A stretch of DNA of 64,000 nucleotides from Paludibacter sp. (GTDB lineage Bacteria; Bacteroidota; Bacteroidia; Bacteroidales; Paludibacteraceae). Positions 17,211-26,596 of this stretch are shown here, piece after piece. Each line of letters starts with the position of its first letter. Within the stretch, counting starts at the first letter, position 1. A program made the position numbers and the translations under genes. The stretch lies in contig JAQUWU010000009.1 in NCBI GenBank assembly GCA_028692715.1, forward strand, positions 59,900 through 123,899, read 5' to 3'. The notes below the pieces were generated by a model. It made no database searches and was not told where the DNA came from. It worked only from the letters and a program-made list of their open reading frames with translations.

Positions 17211-17304
17211 GTGGTTAGTTATTAACGATTAGTGATTAGTTTTGGGTCCTGAGTTTTGATTAAAGAATTTCGAGTTCTGACTAAATAGTTTGTAATTGAC
17301 TTTG

Positions 17305-17407
17305 AGGGACGTAGTCCTGATATCTTTGTAGAAAAATACGTTATGCACCAACCATCAGAGGCGCATATGGAACATCCCGTTTTTTCGGGAGCGCTGATTT
17401 CTATATT
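17305..17407 (+). repeat. Double-hairpin repeat, copy 2, with an insert in the second loop
   Basis: The first half is as in copy 1. In the second half, the three-base GTA loop between GGCGC and GCGCT is replaced by ATATGGAACA plus the hairpin TCCCGTTTTTTCGGGA. The flanks and the tail TGATTTCTATATT are unchanged. Confidence 0.75.
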
Positions 17408-17433
17408 AGTGATTAATGATTAACGATTAGTTT

Positions 17434-17713
17434 TAACCCGATTAAACCTCAAAGCGTCAGAATGACCTTTGAGCGTTTTGCTCATTCAACGATCTGTACT
17501 CCATTTTTTCAAACGCTTTTGAGTCTTTCAGACGTCAAAAGGTTTTAGCGTACCGTAACCTCAATGTGATTAGATCTTTAACCCAACTAAACCTCAAAGC
17601 GTCTGTAAGACCTTTGAGAGTTTTCTCAAGCAACGCACACACCTAACAACAAAACTCTTTAATGTTTTACAAACTATTAAATGTTTTCTGTAAGGCCTTT
17701 GAGTGTTTTAATA
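17434..17713 (+). repeat. Cluster of CTCAAAGCGTC/GACCTTTGAG repeats
   Basis: Two units of the form AAACCTCAAAGCGTCNGNANGACCTTTGAG (near 17447 and 17597), a reversed CAAACGCTTTTGAG unit at 17510-17554 and a third partial unit near 17693. Related pieces occur at 13090-13138 and near 46405-46425. Confidence 0.6.
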
Positions 17714-17875
17714 TTAATACCGATAGCACAAACAATACAGTCCAATTTCGACTTTGTCTCATTCCCCTATTTGTTTGTTCCGAAAAAACGGAATCTCGAA
17801 ATACTCGATATACATCGGCATTAACCACAGTAGACATATAAAATAGCTTTGGGCTATTTTATATGTACAGATGGT
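17714..17875 (-). repeat. Interspersed repeat, copy 2, with an internal insert
   Basis: Inverted copy of the repeat at 2095-2223. About 33 extra bases (17779-17811) contain the hairpin TTCCGAAAAAACGGAA-like stem and CTCGAAATACTCGA. The hairpin resembles the insert in the double-hairpin repeat nearby. Confidence 0.75.
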
Positions 17876-18058
17876 TAATCTGAATAGGGTGTATTCCCTA
17901 CTATAAAATCAATAAAACAGAAATATATTGACCCGCTTGTAATAGTTGTTATAGATTATATAGTGACATTTGTAGTATATTCTATTACAGCTCTCAAATT
18001 TTGTGATGATATCACAACTAAATTGCACTAAGAACAGAATTGCTGCGAAGTATTTTTG

Positions 18059-18066
18059 TATATTTG
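18059..18066 (+). promoter_or_regulatory. Candidate -7 promoter element for wzt
   Basis: TATATTTG matches TAnnTTTG, 65 nt before the wzt ATG. It would allow wzt to be transcribed apart from wzm. Confidence 0.45.
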
Positions 18067-18130
18067 TGCTTGAAAAAAAATTAAGAAAAAGAAAATTAAT
18101 CATTTATCACTCATCGTTTATCACTAATAA

Positions 18131-19366
18131 ATGTCTACATCCATAAAATTCGAAAATATCTCCAAACAATACCGCCTTGGTCTTGTATCGACCAAAACCT
18201 TGAGCCACGACCTTAACCGATGGTGGACAACCAATATACGAGGGAAAGAAGATCCTTATTTGAAAATTGGTGAGGTGAACGACCGTGCGCATAAAGGCGA
18301 AAGTGACTATGTATGGGCATTGAAGGACATTGACTTTAAAGTAGAGCAGGGCGATGTACTGGGTATTATTGGAAAAAACGGTGCTGGGAAATCTACCTTG
18401 CTGAAGATACTTTCCAAAGTAACAACCCCAACCACCGGAACTATTAAAGCTGCCGGACGTATAGCCTCATTATTGGAAGTAGGAACTGGTTTTCACCCCG
18501 AAATGACAGGGCGAGAGAATATCTTTATGAACGGTGCCATTATGGGCATGACCAAACGAGAAATTGCTTCGAAACTCGACGAGATAGTTGATTTCTCGGG
18601 CGTAGAGCGTTATCTCGATACGCCAGCCAAACGTTATTCTAGTGGTATGACAGTACGACTTGGCTTTGCTATTGCAGCCCATCTCGAACCAGAAATCCTC
18701 GTGGTGGATGAAGTGCTAGCCGTAGGTGATGCTGAATTTCAAAAGAAAGCGATTGGCAAAATGCAGGATGTGAGTAAAGGGGAGGGGAGAACTGTCCTGT
18801 TTGTGAGTCATAATATGGGAAGTATATCTATGTTATGCAATAAAGGAATAATTTTATCAAAAGGTGAATTATCCTTTACTGGGAAAATTGAAGAATGTGT
18901 TTCAAAGTATATTACTGAAGGTTCGAGAGAATCAGTTTGGGTTGGAAGTAATTTTAAAAATGATATTTATTATAAGAGTGTATCAATTTTAAATAATGCT
19001 AATCAGATTATAGATAGTATTGCTTTTGATGATTCAGTTCGTTTGAAATTTGAATTAGGATATAATCGAAATATCTTAAATGCTACATTGAGTTTTACAT
19101 TATTTGATTCAAAATTAAATGCCATTTTTACATCGCATCATCTTTTAAAATACGATGAAGTTTCTGTTACTGCAGTTTTACCTAAGGAGTTTCTTTTACC
19201 AGGTAATTATTTTATAAAACCAATTTTACATGTACCAAATTTGCGTTTTATTGATAATTGTGAAACTTTACTCGCTTTTAGAATAGAAGATACAGGTAGT
19301 GAACATTCTTTTTACAATAGACCTGAATTAGGCGTTTTGAATATAAATCCTGTGTGGATTAATTAA
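18131..19366 (+). CDS. wzt: Polysaccharide ABC-exporter ATPase, Wzt type with C-terminal glycan-binding domain
   Basis: 411 residues. The nucleotide-binding domain has Walker A GKNGAGKST (81-89), signature YSSGM (169-173), Walker B ILVVDE (189-194) and the switch histidine H227 in VSHNMG. Residues about 260-411 form an extra beta-rich tail of the Wzt C-terminal type, which in known systems binds the finished end of the O-polysaccharide and makes export specific. The tail is AT-richer than the ATPase part, which is usual since it co-varies with the glycan. The gene lies 920 bp after wzm and 27 bp before an acetyltransferase gene. Confidence 0.92.
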   Translation: MSTSIKFENISKQYRLGLVSTKTLSHDLNRWWTTNIRGKEDPYLKIGEVNDRAHKGESDYVWALKDIDFKVEQGDVLGIIGKNGAGKSTLLKILSKVTTPTTGTIKAAGRIASLLEVGTGFHPEMTGRENIFMNGAIMGMTKREIASKLDEIVDFSGVERYLDTPAKRYSSGMTVRLGFAIAAHLEPEILVVDEVLAVGDAEFQKKAIGKMQDVSKGEGRTVLFVSHNMGSISMLCNKGIILSKGELSFTGKIEECVSKYITEGSRESVWVGSNFKNDIYYKSVSILNNANQIIDSIAFDDSVRLKFELGYNRNILNATLSFTLFDSKLNAIFTSHHLLKYDEVSVTAVLPKEFLLPGNYFIKPILHVPNLRFIDNCETLLAFRIEDTGSEHSFYNRPELGVLNINPVWIN

Positions 19367-19393
19367 GAGATAAAAAACAATTTTCTTCTATTT

Positions 19394-20059
19394 ATGAAAG
19401 AAAAATTATTGAAAATAACCCGTAAGTTTTTGGTTTTATTATATCCAGAGCTTTATAAATTAAAAAATCCACTATTTAATTTTGAAAGTATAATGTCTTA
19501 TGCTTCAAATGTGAAAAGGGGAAAAAACGTGAATTTTTCACCAACTTATAGGTTGAGAAATGTTGAAGTGGGTAATGAGACATATATTGGAGAGAACTCA
19601 ATTGTTTCTAATACAACTATAGGAAAATATTGTTCTATTGGACCTAATTTTTTATGTGGTTGGGGTATACATCCTACAAATGGTTTAAGTACAGCCCCTA
19701 TGTTTTATTCTACAAAAACACAAGTAGGTTTTTCATATTCAAAAGAAGATAAAATTGAAGAGCGTAAAGAAATAATAATAGGCAATGATGTATTTGTTGG
19801 CGCAAACGTTACAATACTCGATGGTGTAACTATTGGCGATGGTGCTGTGATTGGAGCAGGTGCTGTAGTAAGTAAAGATATTCCTCCTTATGCTATTGCT
19901 GTAGGTAGTCCTATAAAAGTAATAAAATATAGATTTAATGAAGATCAGATTGAAGCTTTGTTGCGTATTAAATGGTGGAATTTCCCCGAAGATCAATTGC
20001 AGGATGTGGAATGTATGTTTTTCGATATTGATGACTTTATAAAAAAATATGACAAATAA
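19394..20059 (+). CDS. Hexapeptide-repeat O-acetyltransferase (CatB/WbbJ-like)
   Basis: 221 residues with the left-handed beta-helix pattern: VEVGNETYIGENSIVSNTTIGKYCSIGP, then IIGNDVFVGANVTILDGVTIGDGAVIGAGAVVSKDIPPYAIAVGSPIKVI. The last block is the signature of acetyl-CoA-dependent acetyltransferases of the xenobiotic/virginiamycin group. A segment GWGIHPTNG carries the likely catalytic His. It probably O- or N-acetylates a sugar of the exported glycan. Its 3' end overlaps the next glycosyltransferase by 11 nt, so the two are translationally linked. Confidence 0.85.
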   Translation: MKEKLLKITRKFLVLLYPELYKLKNPLFNFESIMSYASNVKRGKNVNFSPTYRLRNVEVGNETYIGENSIVSNTTIGKYCSIGPNFLCGWGIHPTNGLSTAPMFYSTKTQVGFSYSKEDKIEERKEIIIGNDVFVGANVTILDGVTIGDGAVIGAGAVVSKDIPPYAIAVGSPIKVIKYRFNEDQIEALLRIKWWNFPEDQLQDVECMFFDIDDFIKKYDK

Positions 20060-20906
20060 ATTATCAATTATAACTATCAATAGGAATAATGCAGAAGGTT
20101 TACAAAGAACTATTGATAGTGTTCTTTCGCAAACTTTTAGTGCATTTGAATATATTGTGATTGATGGTGCTAGTACTGATAATTCCATGCCGTTGTTGTC
20201 TGATTTGTTAATGTTAGATAATGAAAGGATGTTGAAATTTGGCGAGACTGTAGTAAAAGGAATAACTGTTAAATGGCTCAGTGAGCCCGATACGGGAGTT
20301 TATCAGGCCATGAATAAAGGAATTAAAATGGCAACGGGTGACTATTTATTGTTTTTAAATTCGGGTGACTTTTTGGTACATGATAATGTATTCAAAACTG
20401 TTTTTTTAGAAACTAAGTTGGCTGATATATTGTGTGGTGGTTGTAATGTATCTGAAAATGGCAAAGTGGTTTGGACATCCAATCCACCTGAAGATGTAAC
20501 TTTTGGAACCTTATATTCAGTTGGCTTAGCGCATCAATCTACCTTTATTAAACGTTATTTGTTTGAAAAGTTGGGCATGTATCGCGAAGATTTTAAATAC
20601 AATTCTGATATAGATTTTTGGTATCGTTCTATTATAGTAAATGGAGCATCAACTGAGAAAGTAGATGTTATAATAGCTGATTATAATTTGGATGGGATTT
20701 CGAGTAAAGAGCATCAAACTGAGAAGTATCAAAGTGAAATTAATAAAATTTTATCTCAAGCAAATTTTGATAAATTTTTACCAGATTATAAAAGATGGAA
20801 TGATGAAAAAAAATCAATGGAAGCTCTGTATTGGTTGAAATCAAAGAAAATTATTTTCATTTTGGTTGAAAAATTATATAGATTTGCTAAAAGATTGAAA
20901 CGATAG
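20049..20906 (+). CDS. Family 2 glycosyltransferase (WcaA-like)
   Basis: 285 residues, GT-A fold. The N-terminal donor-binding block is LSIITINRNNAEGLQRTIDSV, followed by YIVIDGASTDNS. WLSEPDTGVYQAMNKGI and FLNSGD mark the metal-binding region and GLAHQSTFI the acceptor side. It transfers a sugar in the cytoplasm to the growing lipid-linked glycan. It overlaps the preceding acetyltransferase by 11 nt. It is an uninterrupted relative of the GT2 genes at 32737 and 34583 and shows what those looked like before their palindromic inserts. Confidence 0.88.
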   Translation: MTNKLSIITINRNNAEGLQRTIDSVLSQTFSAFEYIVIDGASTDNSMPLLSDLLMLDNERMLKFGETVVKGITVKWLSEPDTGVYQAMNKGIKMATGDYLLFLNSGDFLVHDNVFKTVFLETKLADILCGGCNVSENGKVVWTSNPPEDVTFGTLYSVGLAHQSTFIKRYLFEKLGMYREDFKYNSDIDFWYRSIIVNGASTEKVDVIIADYNLDGISSKEHQTEKYQSEINKILSQANFDKFLPDYKRWNDEKKSMEALYWLKSKKIIFILVEKLYRFAKRLKR

Positions 20907-21060
20907 AATAAAGTTACAAGTTAATTGATTGTGTTGAGTCTATTTTCAACTGATAAATCTTAATAAACTTAGAAATAAAAAAACTTAAATATACTTTTTT
21001 TTTGCTGAACTTAAATGTTGATTGTTTAAAGTAGATATTAATTTAAAGTTAATAATAATT

Positions 21061-22851
21061 ATGTGTGGAATTTCTGCAATATATAGATATACTCAAATTT
21101 CTGAATTAGATAAAGAGAAACTTTCTTTGATGAATGAAGAAATGCATTATCGGGGACCAAACGAAAAAGGTATTTGGAACGATGATACATGCGCCTTGGC
21201 TCATACACGCTTGTCTATTATTGGTCTTGATAATGGAAAACAACCTCTTTTTAATGAAGATAAATCATTGGTGTTAATTTGTAATGGCGAAATATATAAT
21301 TATATTGAGATAAAACAAGATTTAACTGCAAAAGGTCATACATTTAATTCCGATTCTGATTCTGAAACTATACTGCATTTATATGAAGAGTATGGTGTGA
21401 ATTGTTTGGAACATTTACGTGGTATGTTTGCTTTTTGTTTATGGAATTCTAAAACAAAACAATTTTTTGCAGCCCGTGATCGAATTGGTGAAAAGACTCT
21501 GTATTACTCTCAACTTCAAACAGGTATTGTGTTTTCGACCGAATTGAAATCTATTCAAAAGTATTGTTTGGATAAGTTACAGATTAATAGTCATGCATTA
21601 GCTGAATCTATTCGATACAATTATCCTATCGATTTAAAAAATACCTATATTGAACAAATAAAACGTTTACAAGCTGGTGAATATGCTTTAGTAGATGATA
21701 AAGGGTTGGAGCTACATACCTATTGGAAACGAAACATGAATCCAACTTTTACCGGTACATTTGAAGAGTCTAAACGGGAAACTCTTCGTTTGATGCGAGA
21801 ATCTGTTGATATATGTTTGCGAAGTGATGTTCCTGTTGCAGTGTTGTTAAGTGGGGGGATTGATTCAAGTGCTATAGCTGCTCTGGCAAAAGAAACAGGG
21901 CGTGAAGTACATGTTATTACTGCCGGTTATAAAGGTCTGCACTATTGCGATGAGCGTGAAACTGCGAAACGATTTGCTTTGGAAAAAGGGTTGATATATC
22001 ATGAAATAGAACTAGATGCTGATGATTTTAAAGATTTATTTTGGGAATATTCACAGTATATTGATGAACCAGTATGTGATTTATCGTCTATGGCTCAATG
22101 GGCATTGTACAAAAAAGCTAAGAAAATGGGTTTTACTGTTTTATTAGGAGGTTTAGGTGGAGATGAATTGTTTTATGGATATCCGTATTGGAACAATACA
22201 GCGGAAGCATTAAAGCTTAAAACGCAACACGAGAGTTTTTTTCCATGGAAAGGTTTTGATAAAAAAATGCAATTTTTAAAATTTTTAGCAGGTAACTGGA
22301 AAAACATATTATTTGCAGGTTATCCTGCACAAATTAATGATAAAACTATAGTTAACTGGACTTATGATGACTATATCGAATTTGCATTAAATGCAAAATT
22401 AAACTATAATAATGAAATTATTGAATTTAAAGATATAGATGTCCATAAATCTTTTGAGGATGGAAAGGTTGAAATTGATCAGATTTATCAGTTGACATTC
22501 GAAACCTTTATGACTACTTTATGTCTGTATCTGGCTGACAGGCAAGGGATGGGTAATTCAGTTGAAATTAGATCTCCTTTAATTGACTATAAAATTGTCG
22601 AATTTGTTTCTTCATTACCCTTGGAAATGAAATATAATAAAAATCAACCCAAATTTTATCTTAAAGAAATTTTAAAGGATATAGTACCAGATTATATTCT
22701 TCATGCTCCAAAACGTGGATTCACACCACCTATGTCTTTTATAGAAAAATTAGTTGAACAATATGACTATAAGTTTATCAATGCCGATTCAAAGTTCTTT
22801 AATTCTGTACTTGCTGATAGATTGTTAGATTTAAACATAAAACGCAGATGA
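21061..22851 (+). CDS. asnB: Asparagine synthetase B-type glutamine-dependent amidotransferase
   Basis: From ATG 21061 the product has 596 residues and starts MCGIS, giving the catalytic Cys2 that must be the mature N-terminus; a TTG 39 nt upstream is therefore rejected. Glutaminase blocks: RGPNEKG and CNGEIYN. The synthetase part has the PP-loop SGGIDSS (264-270) and GGLGGDELFYGYP. The family adds ammonia from glutamine to a carboxylate through an adenylate. Inside polysaccharide loci such enzymes usually amidate uronic acids, which is the more likely role here than making asparagine, though that is inference. It overlaps the next gene by ATGA. Confidence 0.88.
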   Translation: MCGISAIYRYTQISELDKEKLSLMNEEMHYRGPNEKGIWNDDTCALAHTRLSIIGLDNGKQPLFNEDKSLVLICNGEIYNYIEIKQDLTAKGHTFNSDSDSETILHLYEEYGVNCLEHLRGMFAFCLWNSKTKQFFAARDRIGEKTLYYSQLQTGIVFSTELKSIQKYCLDKLQINSHALAESIRYNYPIDLKNTYIEQIKRLQAGEYALVDDKGLELHTYWKRNMNPTFTGTFEESKRETLRLMRESVDICLRSDVPVAVLLSGGIDSSAIAALAKETGREVHVITAGYKGLHYCDERETAKRFALEKGLIYHEIELDADDFKDLFWEYSQYIDEPVCDLSSMAQWALYKKAKKMGFTVLLGGLGGDELFYGYPYWNNTAEALKLKTQHESFFPWKGFDKKMQFLKFLAGNWKNILFAGYPAQINDKTIVNWTYDDYIEFALNAKLNYNNEIIEFKDIDVHKSFEDGKVEIDQIYQLTFETFMTTLCLYLADRQGMGNSVEIRSPLIDYKIVEFVSSLPLEMKYNKNQPKFYLKEILKDIVPDYILHAPKRGFTPPMSFIEKLVEQYDYKFINADSKFFNSVLADRLLDLNIKRR

Positions 22852-23831
22852 CAGCAATGAAAAATTTAGCACCAATAATATTGTTTGTATATAATCGACC
22901 ACTACATACTGAGAAAACATTAAATGCTTTAAAAAACAATAATTTAGCTTCTGAAAGTGTGCTTTATATTTATTGTGATGGTCCCAAAAAAGAAGCTACA
23001 GCAGAAACAGTACAATTAATTAACGAGGTAAGGTCTGTAATAAAGAGAGATAAATGGTGTAAAGAGGTGTATGTTATTGAACGGCATGAAAACAAGGGAC
23101 TTGCTAATTCTGTAATTATGGGTGTATCTGAAGTTATACAGAAACACGAGAAAGTTATTGTATTGGAAGATGATTTGATAACAAGTCCTTTTTTTCTCAA
23201 TTATATGAATGAATCATTGGATTTTTATATGAATTATAATTCAGTTTTTTCTGTTTCAGCTGATAGACCCCCTATTAACAAATTACAAATACCGGCTAAT
23301 TATACTTACGATGTTTTTGCAAGCATTCGTAATTACTCTTACGGTTGGGGTACTTGGATTAATAGATGGGAAAAAGTAGATTGGGAAATGAAGTTACTTC
23401 CAGCTTTATTAGAAAATAATGCAATGAAAAATGCTTTTAACAGGGGTGGTGATGATTTATCAGTAATGTTACAAATGCAACAAAATAAGCAAATCGATTC
23501 CTGGTCAATCCGTTTTACATTTGCCCATTTTATACAGCATTCTGTTTCAATTATGCCATGCAAATCGTATGTGCAGAATATTGGTATGGATGGTAGTGGT
23601 ATGCATTGTAAAGCTACAAATATTATACCTTCAAATACTAATTTTGAAATACCAGATTCTAGATCGTTTAAATTTTTAGATTGTATTTACGAGGATGATC
23701 GAATTATAAATGAATTTTATTCATTCTATACTACTAAAAAACGCCCCCTTTGGCAAAAAATAATTAATCGCATAAGTCGTATGCTAGGAGGTAAGAATGT
23801 GTTTGTGATTAAAAAGAAAATATACGCTTAA
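22848..23831 (+). CDS. Glycosyltransferase, GNT-I/GT2-like
   Basis: 327 residues. The N-terminus APIILFVYNRPLHTEKTLNAL and VIVLEDDLITSPFFLNYMNESL with the acidic EDD motif mark a GT-A enzyme of the type annotated as GNT-I-like or sugar transferase in Bacteroidota. YSYGWGTWINRWEKVDW is a conserved block of this group. The start overlaps the asnB stop in ATGA, so translation is coupled; another ATG lies 9 nt further. It shares its last base with the next start codon. Donor and acceptor are unknown. Confidence 0.8.
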   Translation: MTAMKNLAPIILFVYNRPLHTEKTLNALKNNNLASESVLYIYCDGPKKEATAETVQLINEVRSVIKRDKWCKEVYVIERHENKGLANSVIMGVSEVIQKHEKVIVLEDDLITSPFFLNYMNESLDFYMNYNSVFSVSADRPPINKLQIPANYTYDVFASIRNYSYGWGTWINRWEKVDWEMKLLPALLENNAMKNAFNRGGDDLSVMLQMQQNKQIDSWSIRFTFAHFIQHSVSIMPCKSYVQNIGMDGSGMHCKATNIIPSNTNFEIPDSRSFKFLDCIYEDDRIINEFYSFYTTKKRPLWQKIINRISRMLGGKNVFVIKKKIYA

Positions 23832-25114
23832 TGCAGAATAAGAAATTAAAAATACTTACAATAAATGTATCAGATAGTTCGGGCGGAGCTGCTCGTGCTG
23901 CCTATCGCATACATCAAGCTGTGAATGAAGCGGGAGTTGAGGATTTGTTTTTAGTGAAAAACAAATCATTGGCTGACGAGGCGGTGATTGCAGTGGATAG
24001 CTTTGAAACCAAGTATTTGTTTTCAGGCATAAGCAGTTATGTACAAAATAAAATAAAAAACAAAATACAACAAGCTCGCTGGCGACCTTATCGCAAAAAC
24101 GAGGAGGTATTTTTGTCCGATTTGCGTTCGTCGTCGATACACGGTGCTTTGCAGAAAATTGATTTCGATATACTGCATTTGCACTGGATAAACTTACGCT
24201 TTCTCGATTTGCGCGAATTGCGTAAACTTAACAAACCAATCGTGTGGACGCTGCATGACTGTTGGCCATTTACTGGCATTTGTCACTATTTTTATGACTG
24301 CGAACGCTATAAGCAAAGTTGTGGGAATTGTCCACATTTGCTGTCTAACAATCCCAACGATCTGAGCGCGCAAGTTTGGAAGAAAAAAACCAACTATTAC
24401 AAAGGCTTGAACCTGCATATTGTTGCACCTAGTAATTGGCTGGCAAATGCTGCCCGCGAAAGTAGTTTGTTTGCGCAATTTCCAGTTACAGTCATTCCCA
24501 ATCCCATCGATACCTCATGTTTTACACCAGGTAGTAAAACCGATGCTTGTAAAACCTTGGGCATTTTGCCCGACAAAAAGTACATTCTTTTTGGTGCTAT
24601 GAATGCAGTAAACGACCGTAACAAAGGTTTCGCTGAATTTTGCGCAGCGATGCAGTATTTTGAGTTGAATTTTGATGTGGAACATACCGAAGTCTTGGTT
24701 TTTGGCAGTACAGACGAACCCGAAATGGGAATAAAAAGCCTATCCGTAAAACATCTCGGTATGTTGCACGACCAAAAAATCCTCGCAGCCTATCGCACAG
24801 CCGATGTGATGGTGGTTCCTTCACTTTCCGAAAATCTATCGAACATTATAATGGAAAGTATGGCTTGTGGCACTCCGGTAGTTGGCTTCAATATAGGAGG
24901 TAATGCCGACATGATAGACCACAAACAGAATGGATATCTGGCACAGCCTCATAATCCTGAAGATATGGCAAATGGTATAGTATGGTGTTTAAAAAATAAT
25001 ATAAACGACGAATTGTCTGGTAAAGCAAGAAATAAAGTGCTTGATAATTTTACCATGGAAAGAGTAAGTAAACAATATGTAGAATTGTATAAAAGTATTT
25101 TAAATAATCATTGA
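23831..25114 (+). CDS. Family 4 glycosyltransferase (WcaC-like)
   Basis: 427 residues, GT-B fold. The first domain opens KILTINVSDSSGGAARAAYRIHQA and includes LHLHWINLRFL and VWTLHDCWPFTGICHYFYDC with a cysteine cluster (CHYFYDCERYKQSCGNC) typical of this subgroup. The second domain has VIPNPIDTSCF and the donor-binding block PSLSENLSNIIMESMACGTPVVGFNIGGNADMI with the EX7E acidic pair. It starts on the last base of the preceding gene. It is G+C-richer than its neighbours, which hints at a different origin. Confidence 0.88.
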   Translation: MQNKKLKILTINVSDSSGGAARAAYRIHQAVNEAGVEDLFLVKNKSLADEAVIAVDSFETKYLFSGISSYVQNKIKNKIQQARWRPYRKNEEVFLSDLRSSSIHGALQKIDFDILHLHWINLRFLDLRELRKLNKPIVWTLHDCWPFTGICHYFYDCERYKQSCGNCPHLLSNNPNDLSAQVWKKKTNYYKGLNLHIVAPSNWLANAARESSLFAQFPVTVIPNPIDTSCFTPGSKTDACKTLGILPDKKYILFGAMNAVNDRNKGFAEFCAAMQYFELNFDVEHTEVLVFGSTDEPEMGIKSLSVKHLGMLHDQKILAAYRTADVMVVPSLSENLSNIIMESMACGTPVVGFNIGGNADMIDHKQNGYLAQPHNPEDMANGIVWCLKNNINDELSGKARNKVLDNFTMERVSKQYVELYKSILNNH

Positions 25115-25153
25115 TTGTTATCTATTTATAGATAAGTGAACGCAAAAGTAAAT

Positions 25154-26557
25154 ATGAATAAAGTGATAGATTTTAAAAATAGACTTTTTGAAAATAAAAC
25201 TCTAAGACTCATTTGGTTTTATAGTTTGGCAATTTTAGCAATAATACCTTCTGTATTTGCAGTATTGCATGCACCTATTGATCCAGATTCTTCCTATTAT
25301 CTTTCTGTAGTTGAGCGTATGAATGAAGGATTAGTTCCTTATTCTGATTTTCCAATAGGCTATACGCCAGTAGTTTTTTATATAATGTTGTTTTTGAAAA
25401 GTATATTTTCTATTGGTATTAACTATGAATTTTTTTTGACAATCCATTTTATTCTTCAATTTTTTAGTGCATTATTAGTTTATAAAATAACGCTTTTTTT
25501 TGTTCAAAGAAAGGATTATTCATTTTATGCCGCCCTATTATTCATTTTGGCGTCGCATTGGAATGGTGGAAATTCTTTTTTATTAGAAACTCCTAGTTTA
25601 TTATTTGGTTTAATGTCTCTATTTATTGCAATTAAGAATCCTCATAAAATAGGGGTATATATTGGAGTAGGAGTTTTATCATCACTTTCTTTTTTGTGTA
25701 AGCAATATGGACTTGGTTTTTTAGGGTTACTCGTATTTCTTGTTTTTTTTGATGAAGCTAGGTGGAAGCAATTTTCAAATTTGATTGTCGGATTTTTAGT
25801 CCCTTTGATTTTATGCTATATTATATGGGGTAAATCTTTTTTTGTTGTTATAGGTGGAAATTATGGAAATCATAATACAGTTATTCAAGGATTATATTCT
25901 ATTTCAGATAGATTGTTATATCTCTTTGTTAGAATTTTCCCTGCCTTAATTCTTGTTTTTTTTTATTTACCCAGTATTTTGAAGAAAAAAAATGAAATTA
26001 AATATATATCAATGCTTATTTTAGGAATTTTAGGCTTTATGTTACAATTTTATTTTGCATCTTTTGCTCACTACTATTTATATATTATACCTTTTTCATC
26101 TATATTGTTGTTTCTTATACTTTCAAAGATTAATAAATATAAGTATATTTTCTATTTTACAGTTTTTGTGACAGTTTCATTGTCTTTATATTCTACATAT
26201 TATAATAGATTGTATAAAATATACTATAAGTTGCCAGAGATCAAAGAAAATCAATACACGTTAGCCCGAAAGATTTTAAACACTGTAGATTCAACCAAAA
26301 CGTTATACATTGGAGATATAGGATTAATTCAGCAATACTATTTGACAAATATGATACCACCAAATTTCCAAAATGTAGGCTATACCTTTGGCATAGCACT
26401 AGATGAAAAATCACATATTTCTCAAATTAATGATGCAAACTATGTGCTGAAGTTCAGGAAAGATTATGAATTTAACTTCAATACTGTTGAAGTTAAAAAA
26501 CTTTTAGATAAAAGAAGAAAAATCAATATAACTAATGAAGTCGTACTCTATAAATAA
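25154..26557 (+). CDS. Multi-pass membrane protein, GT-C/family 39-like
   Basis: About 467 residues from ATG 25154; a GTG at 25136 would add six residues. About eleven transmembrane helices. After the first helix comes HAPIDPDSSYYLSVVERMNEGLVPYSDF, an acidic periplasmic loop like the DE/DD motif of GT-C lipid-linked sugar transferases (ArnT, PMT). The group moves a sugar from a polyprenyl-phosphate donor onto an acceptor outside the membrane. The nearby ArnC-like transferase and EmrE-like protein would make and flip such a donor. Could alternatively be a Wzy-like polymerase; assignment is by topology and loop motif. Confidence 0.65.
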   Translation: MNKVIDFKNRLFENKTLRLIWFYSLAILAIIPSVFAVLHAPIDPDSSYYLSVVERMNEGLVPYSDFPIGYTPVVFYIMLFLKSIFSIGINYEFFLTIHFILQFFSALLVYKITLFFVQRKDYSFYAALLFILASHWNGGNSFLLETPSLLFGLMSLFIAIKNPHKIGVYIGVGVLSSLSFLCKQYGLGFLGLLVFLVFFDEARWKQFSNLIVGFLVPLILCYIIWGKSFFVVIGGNYGNHNTVIQGLYSISDRLLYLFVRIFPALILVFFYLPSILKKKNEIKYISMLILGILGFMLQFYFASFAHYYLYIIPFSSILLFLILSKINKYKYIFYFTVFVTVSLSLYSTYYNRLYKIYYKLPEIKENQYTLARKILNTVDSTKTLYIGDIGLIQQYYLTNMIPPNFQNVGYTFGIALDEKSHISQINDANYVLKFRKDYEFNFNTVEVKKLLDKRRKINITNEVVLYK

Positions 26558-26596
26558 TTCATTTTACTAAACATATTTATTAGCTATTTTGATCCT

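Noticed and set aside
23831-25114. Recent transfer of the GT4 gene because of its higher G+C content
   Set aside because: The gene overlaps its upstream neighbour by one base and fits the operon; composition alone was not enough for a finding.
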